64,000 nucleotides of DNA from Pempheris klunzingeri (lineage: Eukaryota > Chordata > Actinopteri > Acropomatiformes > Pempheridae), in assembly GCF_042242105.1 (NCBI RefSeq), contig NC_092025.1, positions 15,304,309 through 15,368,308 of the forward strand, written 5' to 3'. Positions 36,705-49,738 of the stretch are shown piece after piece. Every line of letters starts with the position of its first letter. The first letter of the stretch is position 1. Both the position numbers and the translations under genes were made by a program. The notes beneath the pieces were generated by a model, which saw only the letters and a list, made by a program, of their open reading frames with translations, searched no databases and had not been told where the DNA came from.

Positions 36705-38037
36705 GACGCACATTAGTGTTTCTTCACCTCTCTTAATACGTCCATGGTCGGGACCCTTAAGATCGATGTCTCAGTTTTTTACTGTGACATGATTGATCAC
36801 TTTTCAGGCTGTTTCTGATCTAATCCTCTAACGTTAGAGTCAGGTTATGCTCAATGATAACTAGTTCATATGGCATTTTCTCTGAGCATGCCGGAAGTCT
36901 AAAGTTTTTGTCAATGGTTGCACTTGACTGGATATAATTGGGGGGATAACTGTGCACATTTTCAGGCATGCAATGCATTCATAGTTTTCCACTCAGTTGT
37001 TCAAATGAAAAGTGAAAAAAACTATTTGGTCAAAAATGATAAAGTGCATGAGAAAGACCTTCAAACCCTGATTTCTTTTTTCTGCACAGCTAGCCAATCA
37101 AATGAGGTGTATGTGAGTGCTAGATTGTTGAATTACAGAAATGGTTTGACACAGCTCCCCCTATTGACGTCCAAAAAGTGTCAGGGGAGGGTGTTTCTGA
37201 AGCTATTTGATCATCCGACAAGCAGTCCTGAAGGAGCATACTTCAGCTTCAACCTGCTCTGGTGCAGGTTAGCCGTGCAGCATAATTTACCATGATGATC
37301 CACCCTGAGTAAAACGGAGGCAGCTTCGTGATACCCAAAAGCTTTGGTCAAGCCCAAAGATAGCTGGCTAACCCTAATCTTGCTTCATGATTCAGGGCCC
37401 AGAGCATCGGAGTGTATTTAGGTCTTAAGTCTGTGAGAGCAGATGTGAACAAGAGGGACAGAGAGGGAAAGATGAGATTGGCCCAGCGCTGTGTTGACTT
37501 TTAGGTGCAGCTCCAGAGACGGAGACAGAAGGCCGAGCCTCCCGTTCAGCAGTTATCAGCATCAGAGGGAGGGCCGAGGCAACAGTTCAGCATTTTTAGA
37601 AGCACTGGGACAGTGTTTCCCAGGATGTGCTCCTTTTAAGATGCAGAAGCTATTTATGTGACAAAGGCCTGGCTGTTGATTTAGATAGAAGAACTGTAAC
37701 ATGGAGAAAAGGGTGCTTTTTTTTTTAAGAACGTAAAGGGGGATTCCACTTAATTTCAGTTTCATTCATACTGTACTACAACGTAAAGTTGGCCAGTTAG
37801 CGTCTGAAGTCCATAAGTCATGATGTCAGTGATGAATGTATTTTTTGACATACTATGGACCTTTTCAGTGTCTGCCACTGCAGTTTATGAGAGGATGGGA
37901 TATGCCCTTCTTAGAGGACATATTGAGCATTTATACTCTTGTTTATGCAGCTGCATGGTGAGATAATACAAGCAGCAGGGAAGAAGGGATGCTGCATGCA
38001 GCTTTATAGCGAGTTTCAACTCATTGTTTAGCTGTCT

Positions 38038-38200
38038 GGCCCATAACTTTACTGTTTTGGTTCAGTCCCATCCCTCTTAGAGTGCTGTTTTTGGTGGCAG
38101 GAGGTACGACCCGCACAGCACCAAACAGCAGACGGACACATTTACCAACTAGCTGGTGAACATAGTTGAGCATTCAGCAGCTTAAGAGCCAGATTCTTTT
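38038..38200. repeat. Interspersed repeat, same family as 55630-55890
   Basis: Shared ordered words with the later copy: ACTGTTTTGGTT, CTCTTAGAGTGCTGTTTT, CAGCAGACGGACACA, GGTGAACATAGTTGAGCATT and CAGCAGCTTAAGAG. It lies in crebrf intron 1, same orientation as the copy downstream of the gene. Confidence 0.55.
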
Positions 38201-38574
38201 AAAACCATAAAACACTCAATCGATTATCAAAATTGTTGCTGAATAATTTCCTGTTGATTGACTAATGTATTCAGGTTTAATAGATTTCACGATCCTTAAT
38301 GTAGTTTTAACTTTTTCATTTACCATTTTCTTATTCCTTTATCACATTAACTATTAAATTACAGTAAAGTTTCTTCTCTTTTTGCTATGTGTGCAAACCT
38401 GTTAATATCTATTCTACTAACATTCATCCTCTTCCACTTTGATGTGAGAGAAACAAACGCTCAGCAGCTGTGGTTAAAATGTACCTGCATGTCACTGGTA
38501 GGTTGTTTCCTTCGCTTCAGCCACTTGTGATTCTCACTCTTCTGCTCTGTGCTCTCTGTTGTTTTTTTTTACAG

Positions 38575-38815
38575 AACTGAAGCCTACAAAGAACCACAGC
38601 AGACCAGACCAGACCAGGCAAAGCCCAGTCACTGACCCCCTCCCCCTCTTCCCTTCCCCCCTGGCCTCGCAGGCTGCATCCACCAGCACTCTGCGATAGT
38701 CTCATTTAGCAGTAATTTACTGTGCAGAGCAGACAACGTCACACCACTGGGACCGGACAGGAGGCCCAGAGGTTCCCCCCGCTGGAGCTCTAAGCTGTGT
38801 CTGGCAATGCCTCAG
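38575..38815 (+). other. crebrf: crebrf exon with 5' UTR and the start codon (MPQ)
   Basis: A poly-T tract and ACAG acceptor at 38571-38574 open the exon. The ATG at 38807 is followed by only CCT CAG before the donor GTAAG at 38816. The three residues MPQ match the conserved N-terminus of the family, and the next exon begins [15 protein letters not shown] saw no upstream ATG within this exon. Confidence 0.85.
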
Positions 38816-41800
38816 GTAAGAGGGACGATTGAGGGAGGGAGACTGCACCGACACTGGCACACACACACACACAGGTTCCCTCCCACACAGGCCTGGTCAG
38901 GTTGGAAAAGCGTGGAACAAATTATCTGATCATTTCCAGAATCAGCCAAAATGTCAGAAACAGGTTCGGTGTGACGTCTGTAGCCGCTGATCCAAACAGC
39001 TGCAGGGAGCAGAAGGGCTAAGAGCGAGTTAGTAAAGGGATGTTTGAACTCTGGAGCCCCCTAAAAATATGCATGAAATGACGCAGACTGTTGAGTGAAC
39101 ATAATTTTGGATTCAACAGCTTTTTGTTTTTTTTCTCTATGTGGTGCAGACTATGTGGTGCACAATCAGCCTGAGGATCATGAAGATGATGTCAGTTGTT
39201 TATCATATTACCATTAATATTAAATAATACAATGAGATAAAAGACAATTACTCATCAATATGTGGTATCTTAGTACATTTTCAACTGTAAAATCTGTAAA
39301 AATTATTTTTAATGAATTAATCTGATACATCGGTGTGAAGATTGTCTGTTTATGTTATGTGTTTGTATTTTAAATGATTGCTATTAACTAATATGTTATT
39401 ATTAGATATTTTAATCCCACAATTATCGACTCCAGTATCAGCAGAGGAACAATACCAGAAAGAAAGGCCTTAAGGGCGAATCTCTATTTCCTAATTTTCC
39501 AAATGTTAGTTGCTCAGTCACTGCTATGTTCTTCTGGGCACTTACATGGTTACTACATCCAAATTCAAACCTTCGCATATTCATGGATGATTGTCAGTGA
39601 AGCTTGGAAGCCCCAAAAAATGGTAAAAAATTATAAAAAAATTTATCAGCTGAGCGTGCTCCATGTCACTGTACTGATTTTCACTGCTAATTCTGCAAAC
39701 GCCAAACTTAGAAAACTGAAACAAAACTCCATATAACTTCCTTAAATCTAGTTTTTGTCAGATTTTGGTTCTGCTGATGATGAAGTCTACCACAGTTTGT
39801 TCACTTTTTGTTCACCACGTTTTTTCTGTTGTGCTGCAGCCCAGCGTCAGTGGGATGGAGCCTCCCTTTGGGGACGCCTTTCAGAACTACTCGTTTGCTG
39901 ACCAGGCCCTGACCAGCACTGAGCTGCTTGCCACCAGCTCTGACCCAGATTTCATGTACGAACTGGTGAGTAGCTGCGCGCGCACACACACACACACACA
40001 CACAGGCACATAATCAGAGAACACAGATAATTATTTGACCTAATAAAAAAGCATGGGTGTGGTTGATAGATCTTAGTTCAACTTACGCCCTTTCGCCCAC
40101 ACCTGTATGTACTAAGACACATTTACGTACACACACACACACACCAAGGCCCTGCTGCAGACGGGGATCAGACCCCGCTAAACATCCTCTGAGCCTGACT
40201 TCTTTTCAGATCAGTCACAGCTGCTCATGCTGTGCTGTCTCTGAACTGCATCTGAATGAAGGATCCAAGTTTAAAGATCACCAGTCAGTTTTCTCAGTTT
40301 TTTTTATCCCCTTTATTGTGGTGGAAATGAATAAGCAAGCTCTAATATTGCTTTCAGGGATTTCTCTAATGTGCTTTTGATGTAAAATGTAAAAAATACT
40401 TCTCGTGCTTCACTGTAGCTCACATCAAAACACGGATCTAAGCACACCGATGATTGTTATTCCCTTTAGTAGCATCTGTCTATTCTCTGGACTGAGCTTT
40501 TGCTGATTTCAAGTCAGCTTTTGTTTTTATTTGAGTGCAGAGCCAAAAAAAATAGAAATATAAGAACAAATCTTGAGTTGTGGTACAAACCAATCCATTC
40601 AAAGCAACTTGCTGTGAAAAGACACACCAGCTGTGAAGACGCAGTAAAGTGAGACATATAGGAGAGACTGACAAACACAAGCACATGTACGTAATAGTAC
40701 TTATGTTACTCCCTTTACTTCTAGTTGTGTGAAGTTACTGGTAATAGTAACTGAACATTTACCACTGCTGCCACTTCACATTACTGGCATTAGTCTTTAC
40801 TGCCAAACTAGCAACAACCTTTTATCGTGAAGCACCTACAAGAAATGCAGTTAGTATCACAGAGTTAGTGGAGCCTCATTTACATTACAATTCACCACTA
40901 AAAACAGCTCTTATACACCACGTTATGGACCTACTCTGAGCTGGACTAATAGTGCGGGCAGCCACAGTGAGATGTTAGAGAAGAGCTGCAGACGGCAGAC
41001 CCTTAATGTGGTTTTCGAGATTCAACTGAGCTCTAACGCATCATTAAGGTAAACAGCTTTTTTTACCTTGCTATGCTGTGCAGTGGAAAAACACCTCAGT
41101 CACCTCAGTTGCTCACAGCTCAGCTCTGCACGAGTATCCCCAAGCAAATCAGAACATATAATATTAGTTTAAATGGTCAGAGAATTGAATAACAGTAAGG
41201 GGACAGTGCTAGTTTTTATCTTTGTTTCACTTTTGTATCTTGAATTAATTGAAAAAATAAAAGACTACAAAAGTAGGTAATACAGACAAAAGCTTCACAC
41301 AAACTTTGCAACATTTAAAATTGAATACAAATAGAAAAGCAGTAAGGTTTAAAACCAAAACAGAAAACCAGAAGACCTTTGGTTTACTGGAACATCTACT
41401 GTAAATAAAGTGAAGCCATTATTAATAGTAACACCTCGACTGGGACAGAAACAGGACTTCTTGTCAGCAAACTGCATGTACATTTAGTGTCGAAGAGCAG
41501 CATCAAATATTTTTACAGAGGAAAACAATCCACTCATATCAATGTTTCCAATCATTTGTTTGATGAAAACACTCTCAAGCCCTCACCTTTTACAGGGTTA
41601 TCTCTATGACCAAAACATAGAGATACAGAGTGAGACTTGCATGAATTCCATTGAAAACCTATAAATAAATGTTTGCAGCTCAGCTGCCAGCGTGACATTT
41701 AAAACAGAGAGCCACATGCCTAATTGTTTAGCACCCGTTTGACATTTGCCAGGTCTCCAGGCGGGTGATGTGAGGCAGCTTTAAACAGAGAGCTCACCTG

Positions 41801-44800
41801 GCTGTCACCACGCACACGGTCAGCTGCTGGTGTCCTCCTCAGTTTACTGTCCGCTGTAGACTAAACAGTAGTGATTCACTGCCGCGCTTCCAATTTCTTG
41901 CAGCAACACATTACTACAGTAACACATTAACACATTAATAGTAACACATTAATGGGATGATGGACCCTCCAGTTAGTTTTCACTGTGGTCCACAGATGGT
42001 AAGTTTCTTGTGCTGTTGCCTTTAGCCGCCACTAGGATTGAATGATATAAATGAAACTCCCCAACAAACTGTATATATGAAGTTCCTTGAAAATCAATTC
42101 AGAAACTGAGATTTGGTTAAAAACCAGACAAATTAATATTGTTCTTCATATTGATGCACAAATCATGTAGAAAATCTTCTGTTGTCAGCTGTTGAAAAAC
42201 TTGTTTTCAGTCCTTTAACTGAATTTTCATTCAGGATATATTGATCTGTCCCTACGCCTAAACAGAACACGATGTCTTTGCGTTATACATTTCTTTGTCG
42301 TATACGATAATTTCAGGTAACAGTTATCAGTTTTTTGGTTTATGATCTAAAATGTCTTTGCGGAAGTTAACAAAATCCTCCCAACATAATCAAACTCTAA
42401 CAACAAAAAGTGAACTATATAGAATTATAATCAGAAATCCTCTAACCTGCTGGACTCACCTCCATGTTTTCCTCCACTCTGCAGGACAGAGACATGACCC
42501 ACCGACAGAGCCCCTGTGGGGACAGCACGGCGGGGGTCGGGGATGGAGGGAAGGAGGTGGAGGGCTGTGTGGATCAGCTCATGGGTCTGGGGGAGTGTGA
42601 GACGGTCTACAGCAGCTCAGCGTTCGAACAGTGGGACTCCTACTGGGAAGACCTCACCAGGTACTGGATTATTTATTTATGTGTGCAGAGGCTCATTTTA
42701 GATTGAGTTAAAAACAGCAGCAAGTTAATGAGACATAAAACATATACTGATGAATTTAATTAAACTCAAATGGCGCACTACGGTTCACCTCTCCTCAAAA
42801 TGAAGCTGAAGGAGGTTTAAATTGCCAAAATATTTGTATAACATTACCTATGAATTGTTGTGCAATAACCAGAAGAGGTTTTATTTATACCAGTATATCT
42901 TATTCCTTCGTGTCATTATTGTCCCAAAACTATTTAAGCACATCGGTGAGTCACACTGTTGCACTGGGTGACATGTTCCTTTGTTATGATGATCATTGGT
43001 AATGAAGATTATTTTGAGCCAACACCAAATGCGCTGCCAAATATGTGTTAATACACTGATATTATGAATTGCATTATTTTCTCCTGGTCCAGTAACATTT
43101 GATTAAAACGTAAAAAAAAAATGTTTTTATGCCCGGGCTTTTAAATTGTCTGTTTTCAACAAGAATCAATCAGCTTTGGGTTGTGAGCCTCATACACGGC
43201 AGGAAAGTCAGAAAGTATTGAGGAACGAAATAACACATGGCTGGTTTTGGTCTTTTCATGTGACTTGTTGACAGTATAAAAAAAATATATAGAATAGCAG
43301 CAGCGTTCAAATTTAATTCAAGGCAGGTACACTCACTGCGTTTCCTCTGAGTGAACTGGGTTCTCTGCAAACAATTGTGAATAGGGAGTGTTGCTGTCCT
43401 AGTTTACAAGGCACTTAAAATCTTTTTTATACCAGAAAAAAGGGCAATATCCAAATCCACAGTCATGCTGCATATTTCTGTGTTTATATACCACCCTCCC
43501 CCAACTATATTTATTGTTTATTAATCTGCGATCTGTGAAAATGCCTGTTCAAACTGCTTGTTTTGTACAACGAACAGTGAAAAACTTCTATAACAAGTCA
43601 TTTCCCCCGTGTGGGATAAATAAAGTCTCTCTCATCTTATCTTAGATTTTGGCGGTCAAAGGTCAACGTTACTGCGACCTCTCAAAACACATGTTTGACC
43701 ATAATTCAAGAATTCATACACTAATGCCATAAGTGATGAACTAAAGGTGTGACTGTGACCATATTTCACATGTGGTCGCACACTGTATTGGTAAACTGGG
43801 ACTTGACTGGTTGGCGGAGGGATACAACCGTAATTTGATCATTCTAGTTGCTAGATGAAATGATGAAGCGATTATCAGATTTGTTGCACATAATTGTGTT
43901 TGATCAAGCAATCGTCCTCAGGACTAGCTGAATTGAGAAGGTTCTGGCACAGAGGAGGTTGCACTTCATGATTTCCTGCATCGTGGGGGCTCAGGATATC
44001 TGATTTTACTGTATCAAAGCAAGCAAGCAGATGAGATGTCAGCCTGTGAAAATTATGAGATAGGACAAGTGCCAAAAGGGTTTTTATAGCAGTAGAGCTT
44101 ACTGTCACTGACAGGTAATTGTCAAGGCAGGTCATCTTGGTCTGACACCGGCAGGATGTGAAGCAGGTAATGGTTTTGCTTGAAGGCAGGGAGTGGTTTA
44201 AGAGGATGGTAAACAACAAAGCAGCTGGCTGCTGCAGTCTCCTGAGATCGCAGGTGATGCTCCGCCTGTCCTGCAGCTATCCTGATGCCCTGCTGCCAAA
44301 ATAGTTTGTGTTCCATCCCCTCTGATGTGGAGTGTCAGCTGACGGCAGACAACCGTTTGTGAAGTCTAAAGGCTATTAAAACTGAGGTGGGATAGTGCTG
44401 GCTGTTGCAGGTTTGGGGGAATCTGCTGCTAACAGGGTTGATTGAGGTCATGTTTATGTGGAACAGAGCAAAGTGCTGTTCTTCCAGCTAATGAATGAAT
44501 CATTCTTTTACAACCACGACCATCCAGATTGGTCCCATGCTGCTCTTTGGTAGCTCTGTTGTATTAACGAACCGTATGTCTGGGTCAGTATAAGTCAAAC
44601 TCTATTTCTGTGTACTAAGGCACCGTTACTCCCTACTGTAATTTTTACCAAGCAGTAGTTTTCTTCTTCTGGCAAGCTTCCCACCATAAAAAGATTAAAA
44701 GGGTGTATGTGTGGGTGTCAGAACTGTTACTACCAGATATAGTGCTACGACAATCTCGTCTGCTTCTGGGATCTATTTGTATGTTGTCATATGAAGAAGT

Positions 44801-47800
44801 TTGACTGCCGTCACATTTCCGTAACTTTTTACAAAAGTTAAAAAACACAGACGTGACACAAAGCAAAGATTACAAACGAAAAACAAATGTGAAATGGTGC
44901 AAATTAGCTCTCTGAGGTATGAATTGAGGCACAAATGCATCTTTTAGACTTGAAATGTTTCAACTTCCAAAACAAATGGTGACAAACAAATGGCTGGAAA
45001 GACGTAACGTTAAGTCTTTGTCACTGCAGAAGGGCTGCAGCAAACAATTACTTCAATTAATCGTTCCAATACTTTGTCCATTTATTGATTATTTATTTAC
45101 TTTAATGGGGCGCTCTCTTCTTGTTTTGTTACAGATAACATTACTGTCTGTTGACTAATTGTTTAACGCAGATAGCTCTATGTATATGTAAAGCACACAC
45201 AAAAGATATAAAAGAAGGAGTGCACTGCGAGTGCTCTGCAGATATTCTGAAGAAGATTGTGTATCAAAGAGAATTGGTCACATTTATTTCCATCAGCAAA
45301 AACAGGAAATGGTATTATTTTATAGGTTATGTACGTAGACAAAACAGCTTTTGGTGTTGACAGAAGTGCATGTGCTTGGCAGATACACACGGCTGGCCAG
45401 CTGTGACATCTGGGGCACCAAAGAGGTGGATTTCCTCGGATTGGATGACTTCTCCAGTCCCTACCAGGACGAGGAAGTGATTGGTCGAACCCCGACACTG
45501 GCTCAGCTCAACAGCGAGGACTCGCAGCCTGTGTGTGAGGCGCTCTACCCCCCTGCTGACCTGACCCTTCCTGCCCCACAGCCTCAGGCTCAGCCGTCCC
45601 AGCTTCCCTGTCACAGTAAGAGACCCCTGGTCCCTGGCCAAGGATTGGGCCATGGCTCTGCACGGCCCTCCCCAAGCTCCACATCCTCATCCCGTCCTTC
45701 CCGCAGCCTTCTCCCAGACTTTCCTGAGGGCTCCCAAAAAGCCACCAGACCTGTCCCCTCCAGCACTGAGACTATGGCCAAGACCCAGACCCTCCTCAGT
45801 CTCACCCAGGACCACGGCCAAGCTCAAACCAAGCTCCAGGGGCGAGGAGCCAAGATGGCAGCCCCAACTTCTCATTGCTCCGACTTTGTGCGGAAGGCTA
45901 AAGTCCGTGTGAGTGCTGTGCCCAAAACTCAGCCCGACAGGCCCTCCCCAACGGATTTTGAGAGGTCAGATCCCCCTCTTCCCCTCACTCTGCCCCAAGA
46001 TGAGAAGGCCTCCACATCTGCGAGCGCCACCTTGGTGGGACTTCCTGTTACTGCAGCCAGCGGCTCTGCCAGTCTAATGAGCTTCGAGAAGAGGGCAGAA
46101 GGCACAGGGAGGAGAGAGATCCCTATAGGCTGGTCTGCCACCCTGCCTCAGCTGGTTGAGGCGAGCCAGGCCCTGGAGGGCAGCACCTCTGGGCTGGCCT
46201 GCAGCGGCGATAGTGTAGCGGGGGCAAGCGGCGGTGGCGGCGTTCTGGTTGTCGAGGGCAAGGAGAAGAGCAAGGAGGAGGAACACAACTACTCTCTGTT
46301 CCTGACGCGTAGCAAACTGGCCGGCAGAGCCCACTCCCAGCTGGAGGAGGATGAGGAGGAGGACGAGGAGGACGAGGAAGAGGCAGAGGAGGAGGAAGGC
46401 GATGGGCTGGAGCTAGATGATGAAGACCACGACGAGGGTTTCGGCAGCGAGCACGAGCTGTCTGAGAATGATGAGGAAGAGGATGAGGAGGAGGATGAAG
46501 ACTACGAAGCAGACAAGGACGATGACATGAGTGACGCCTTCTCTGAGCCAGGTAGCAACCCGTCACCTTCCTGCTTCTGGTTAACATGTGTAACCAATCA
46601 CTGCGATTTCTTACTTATTTATCACTTAAATTATTACCTGTTACTTTCTGTCTCTACTCCATCTTAATTTGCCTTTTCTGTCTGTCTGTCTGTCGCTCTG
46701 AATTTCTCCCTCTCTCCTGTCTCATTCTCCTGTCCTGCTTTCTTGTCCCACCTCCACAAGGCTGCGATGTGGAGCTGATGGAGGACATTAAAGGCCTGAC
46801 AGCAGGAGTCTCCAGCCGGAAGAGAGGCAAGCGCCGCTACTTCTGGGAATACAGCGAGCAGCTCACCCCCTCCAAACAGGAACGAATGCTTAAGCCGTCT
46901 GAGTGGGACAGACACACGCTGCCTAGCAACCTGTACCAGAAGAATGGGCCTCTCCATGGTATACACACATTAACACACGTACATATATAAACGTAAAATA
47001 CAGGCTGACTTTGTAGGATATGCCTTGCTAATGATATTTATTTAAAGGCTTCATGAGAATCTTTAAAGGAAAGACTTTATTTAATATAAAATGAAAGGAT
47101 CTTTTGGATTATTGCATTTCTGACCTTCAGTTTCACTACCTTGATTATTAGACATCATATCTTTTAGTGGAGACTGAGGTGCACATATTGTTTGACGGCT
47201 TGGATTTTCCACAACAGCAGCTGTGCACAGCATGTTGCAGTGATACTACAGTTTAAGTGATCACATTGGAAGTATTGAATAAATAAAAGCGTCTCATTTC
47301 TCTTATAAAAGGCCTTTAAAAAAAAAAAAACTATGAAAGTGAAAAGCACAGGCAGCAAAGCATTTCCATATTTATTTAATTCTTTTCTTTGAAAATGAAT
47401 TTTGCTTGAGCGTGTAGAGGATGAGTCATATTACATTTTGGTCATTTTGTAAGTTTTTACAAAAAGTAGAAGCTCTTTAAGCTTGAGGCATTTGAAAACA
47501 CACTCCTAGCTAAGGGGTTGGGGTGCAACATTGATTATTTTCTTGAACACAGATTTGTTATAGATCCTCCTCAGATGTCACCAACTGTGACTGAATGAAA
47601 AATGACATTTTAAAATCTGTTTGCGGCTGAAGGCAAAGAGAAAATGTCACTGAAACAGTGAAAGAGAAGAATTAACATTATGTGGAAAAACTAAAATTGA
47701 TTCTCCCACTCTTTGGAATGGGGTGCTTAAAAATGAAGAGGAAAGTTTTGCTGGATAGAGGTGGAGGTGGTTTGCAGTTCTAGTGTGAAGAATGAGTGCA

Positions 47801-49738
47801 TGCATTCTTATACTGATGGAGAATCATAGGCTGCTTATAACAAGTACTACTTTTGGCAGTGACAGTGCCCCCATTTCATATATACGTATGTGCTTTATAT
47901 CTAATCACTTCTTTTCATTGTTTGTCCTGAAGGAAAATATATGCTGAAGAAGTCCCGCCGCACCGACGTGGAAGACCTGACTCCTAATCCGCGCAAGCTG
48001 CTGCAGATTGGCACCGAGCTACGCAAACTGAACAAGGTGATCAGCGACTTGACCCCCGTCAGCGAGCTGCCACTGACAGCACGACCACGATCCCGCAAGG
48101 AGAAGAACAAGCTAGCGTCCAGGTAAAATACACACACATACACAGTGTGTACACACCTGAGTGGCAATATCCAATCACACTGAACAGTGTGAATTTAAAA
48201 AAGTTTAATTCTTTAGCACATAGTGTAGTTTACACTAATGCTGTAGTCAAGATGCTGATTTTGGAGCAGCTTGTCATTTTCCCAGTGCCTACTGTTTGAT
48301 GAAAACAGGTTCTCTTTCCTGTAGTAAACTCCTCTCATCTGCTGTGTCTTGTAGAGCCTGTCGTTTAAAAAAGAAGGCCCAGTATGAAGCAAACAAGGTG
48401 AAGCTCTGGGGACTCAGCACAGAGTACGGTACGTTGCTTACGACACCTAATTCGTTACACCAAGTTCACCCGTCTCTGCATCTATTTTCTTCGTACCTTG
48501 TTAGAAGTCCTCTTTCAGACAAATTACTGTTTTCAAGCTTTGTCACATTTAAACCCTCAGATTGTTAAAAAAGCACTATATAAGGGCCATCACCAACAAA
48601 TGCCACATGTTTTGTTTTGGTCTTACCTTACTTCTCTCACCTGAATATGAATGCATTTTGAATCAATATTTTGTTTTCACGCTTCTGCTCAATGCTTGTT
48701 TGCGCGCTCTACCGCATATCTTCCCATAGATCGGCTGCTGTTTGTGATCAACGCCATCAAGGAGGAGATCGTGGCCCGAGTGGAGGACTCTTCTCCTCGT
48801 CCGACCAACATGACTGACACTCTGGAGCACCTCATCCAGGAGACGCTTGGTGAGAATCATTTACAGCTATATCGTAATTGATGGGGCCTCGTGACTCTTT
48901 TGACTCTAACCAGTATCTGTGTGAAATTGGAAGTTTAATGGCTCTTTATTTGAAGATTTTAAAGATTAAGGAACAAATAATACAGGATATTCATATCTTT
49001 ATGGAAGCAAATAGGGACTCAGTAGCCCGTTTTTTTGACTGTTTAAGCAACGTTAAAACGTCTTAGTGGAGAGTTAATTACAGCATAAAAAAAAATTCAT
49101 ACAAGAAATGTAATCAGTACAAAATTCCCTGTCAAATACGTTTGATAATGAAATACGGGTTAAATAATGAAACAAAGACTTAAATATGATCATGTTATTC
49201 AAAGTAAGCTCGAAACAGGTGTATAAAGGTGTAAAAAAACTGTTGTAGTATTATTAAGACGTCAAATCACTGAAGTACCATCGACCCAGAGGAGATAAAC
49301 TCTTCCTTTAGATCATATTATGAACACTTATGTAAATCAATAATACAGAGGAAATTATTGACTATTTTCAAGGATATCAATGTACCTTGTTTATCTGAAA
49401 AATAAATAATCTGGTGAAAATTATATTGATAAAAGTATAGGACAGTTTATTTGAAGCTCAGTCTGAACAGGCAGGTTAACGACAATAAGCTATTGTAAAT
49501 AAAAAAAAGGTCTCATATATTTGTTTCAGACAGGAAAGAAAGCTAAATGGTGTTTTTTTGATTTTTTTTTTTATGTCCATCCTTTCCGCATGTGTCTTTG
49601 TGTGTCTCTGTGTGTGCAGTGGCATCACCTGTTGCTGGGGAGACTTCGGACTTCGTCAACAAGATCTTGGAGAACACAGGACGCGGCGATCCCACCGGCG
49701 GACTGGTCGGCCTGCGAGTCCCCACCTCCAAAATCTAG
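38807..49738 (+). CDS. crebrf: CREB3 regulatory factor (CREBRF/Luman recruiting factor)
   Basis: Nuclear bZIP-like regulator that in mammals recruits CREB3 (Luman) to nuclear bodies, promotes its turnover and damps the unfolded-protein response; it also influences energy storage. Coding exons: 38807-38815, 39840-39965, 42485-42660, 45383-46551, 46761-46958, 47933-48122, 48355-48428, 48730-48849, 49620-49738, totalling 2181 nt and 726 residues with every phase consistent (human about 639). The N-terminus is conserved to [11 protein letters not shown] variable exon follows, then [20 protein letters not shown], a long Pro/Ser-rich region, an acidic tract near residues 423-489 with [15 protein letters not shown], the block [19 protein letters not shown], and a basic region [13 protein letters not shown] near residues 618-630 followed by a zipper-like helix. 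The C-terminus ends [15 protein letters not shown]. The extra length lies mainly in exon 4. Confidence 0.95.
39977..40005 (+). repeat. CA microsatellite just inside crebrf intron
   Basis: GCGCGC followed by about ten CA units, starting about ten bases after the donor at 39966. The repeat directly abuts the exon 2 donor region. Confidence 0.85.
42485..42660 (+). other. crebrf: Variable third coding exon of crebrf
   Basis: It encodes [20 protein letters not shown] and ends with [13 protein letters not shown]. Only the first residues and the final WD.Y.EDLT block match human; the middle is Gly/Glu-rich and diverged. Acceptor TCTGCAG, donor GTACTG, phase 2 out, joining [11 protein letters not shown]. 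Confidence 0.88.
43600..43870. repeat. LINE-tail-like repeat followed by GGTCAAAGGTCA repeat
   Basis: CCGTGTGGGATAAATAAAGT followed by TCTC/TCTTATCTTA units resembles the 3' end of a fish non-LTR retroelement with a short tandem tail. The next segment (GGTCAAAGGTCAACG, CATAATTCAAGAATTCATAC, GATGAAATGATGAAGCG) resembles another dispersed repeat. Both lie in crebrf intron 3. Confidence 0.4.
45031..45180. mobile_element. Shortened hAT-like MITE upstream of crebrf exon 4
   Basis: It starts AGGGCTGCAGCAAACAATTA and ends near TTGACTAATTG..GATAGCTCTA, matching the ends of the element at 32379-32731 with the interior deleted. It sits about 200 bases before the exon 4 acceptor. Confidence 0.5.
46337..46540 (+). 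other. crebrf: Acidic tract coding repeat in crebrf exon 4
   Basis: GAG/GAT/GAA-rich purine tract encoding long Glu/Asp runs, interrupted by the conserved [11 protein letters not shown] motif. The acidic character is shared with human, but here it is expanded. Such tracts are usual in nuclear regulators; length variation by slippage is likely. Confidence 0.85.
47933..48849 (+). other. crebrf: Exons 6-8 of crebrf encoding the bZIP-like region
   Basis: Exon 6 ends with [14 protein letters not shown], exon 7 continues [20 protein letters not shown], and exon 8 carries [13 protein letters not shown]. The N-x-x-A-S-x-x-C-R signature of bZIP basic regions is intact and split by the intron at 48123-48354. 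This is the family's putative DNA-binding/dimerisation segment. Confidence 0.9.

Noticed and set aside
46123..46587. 154-codon minus-strand frame opposite crebrf exon 4
   Set aside because: Shadow of the acidic-rich sense exon; Pro/His/Arg-rich composition and no independent evidence.
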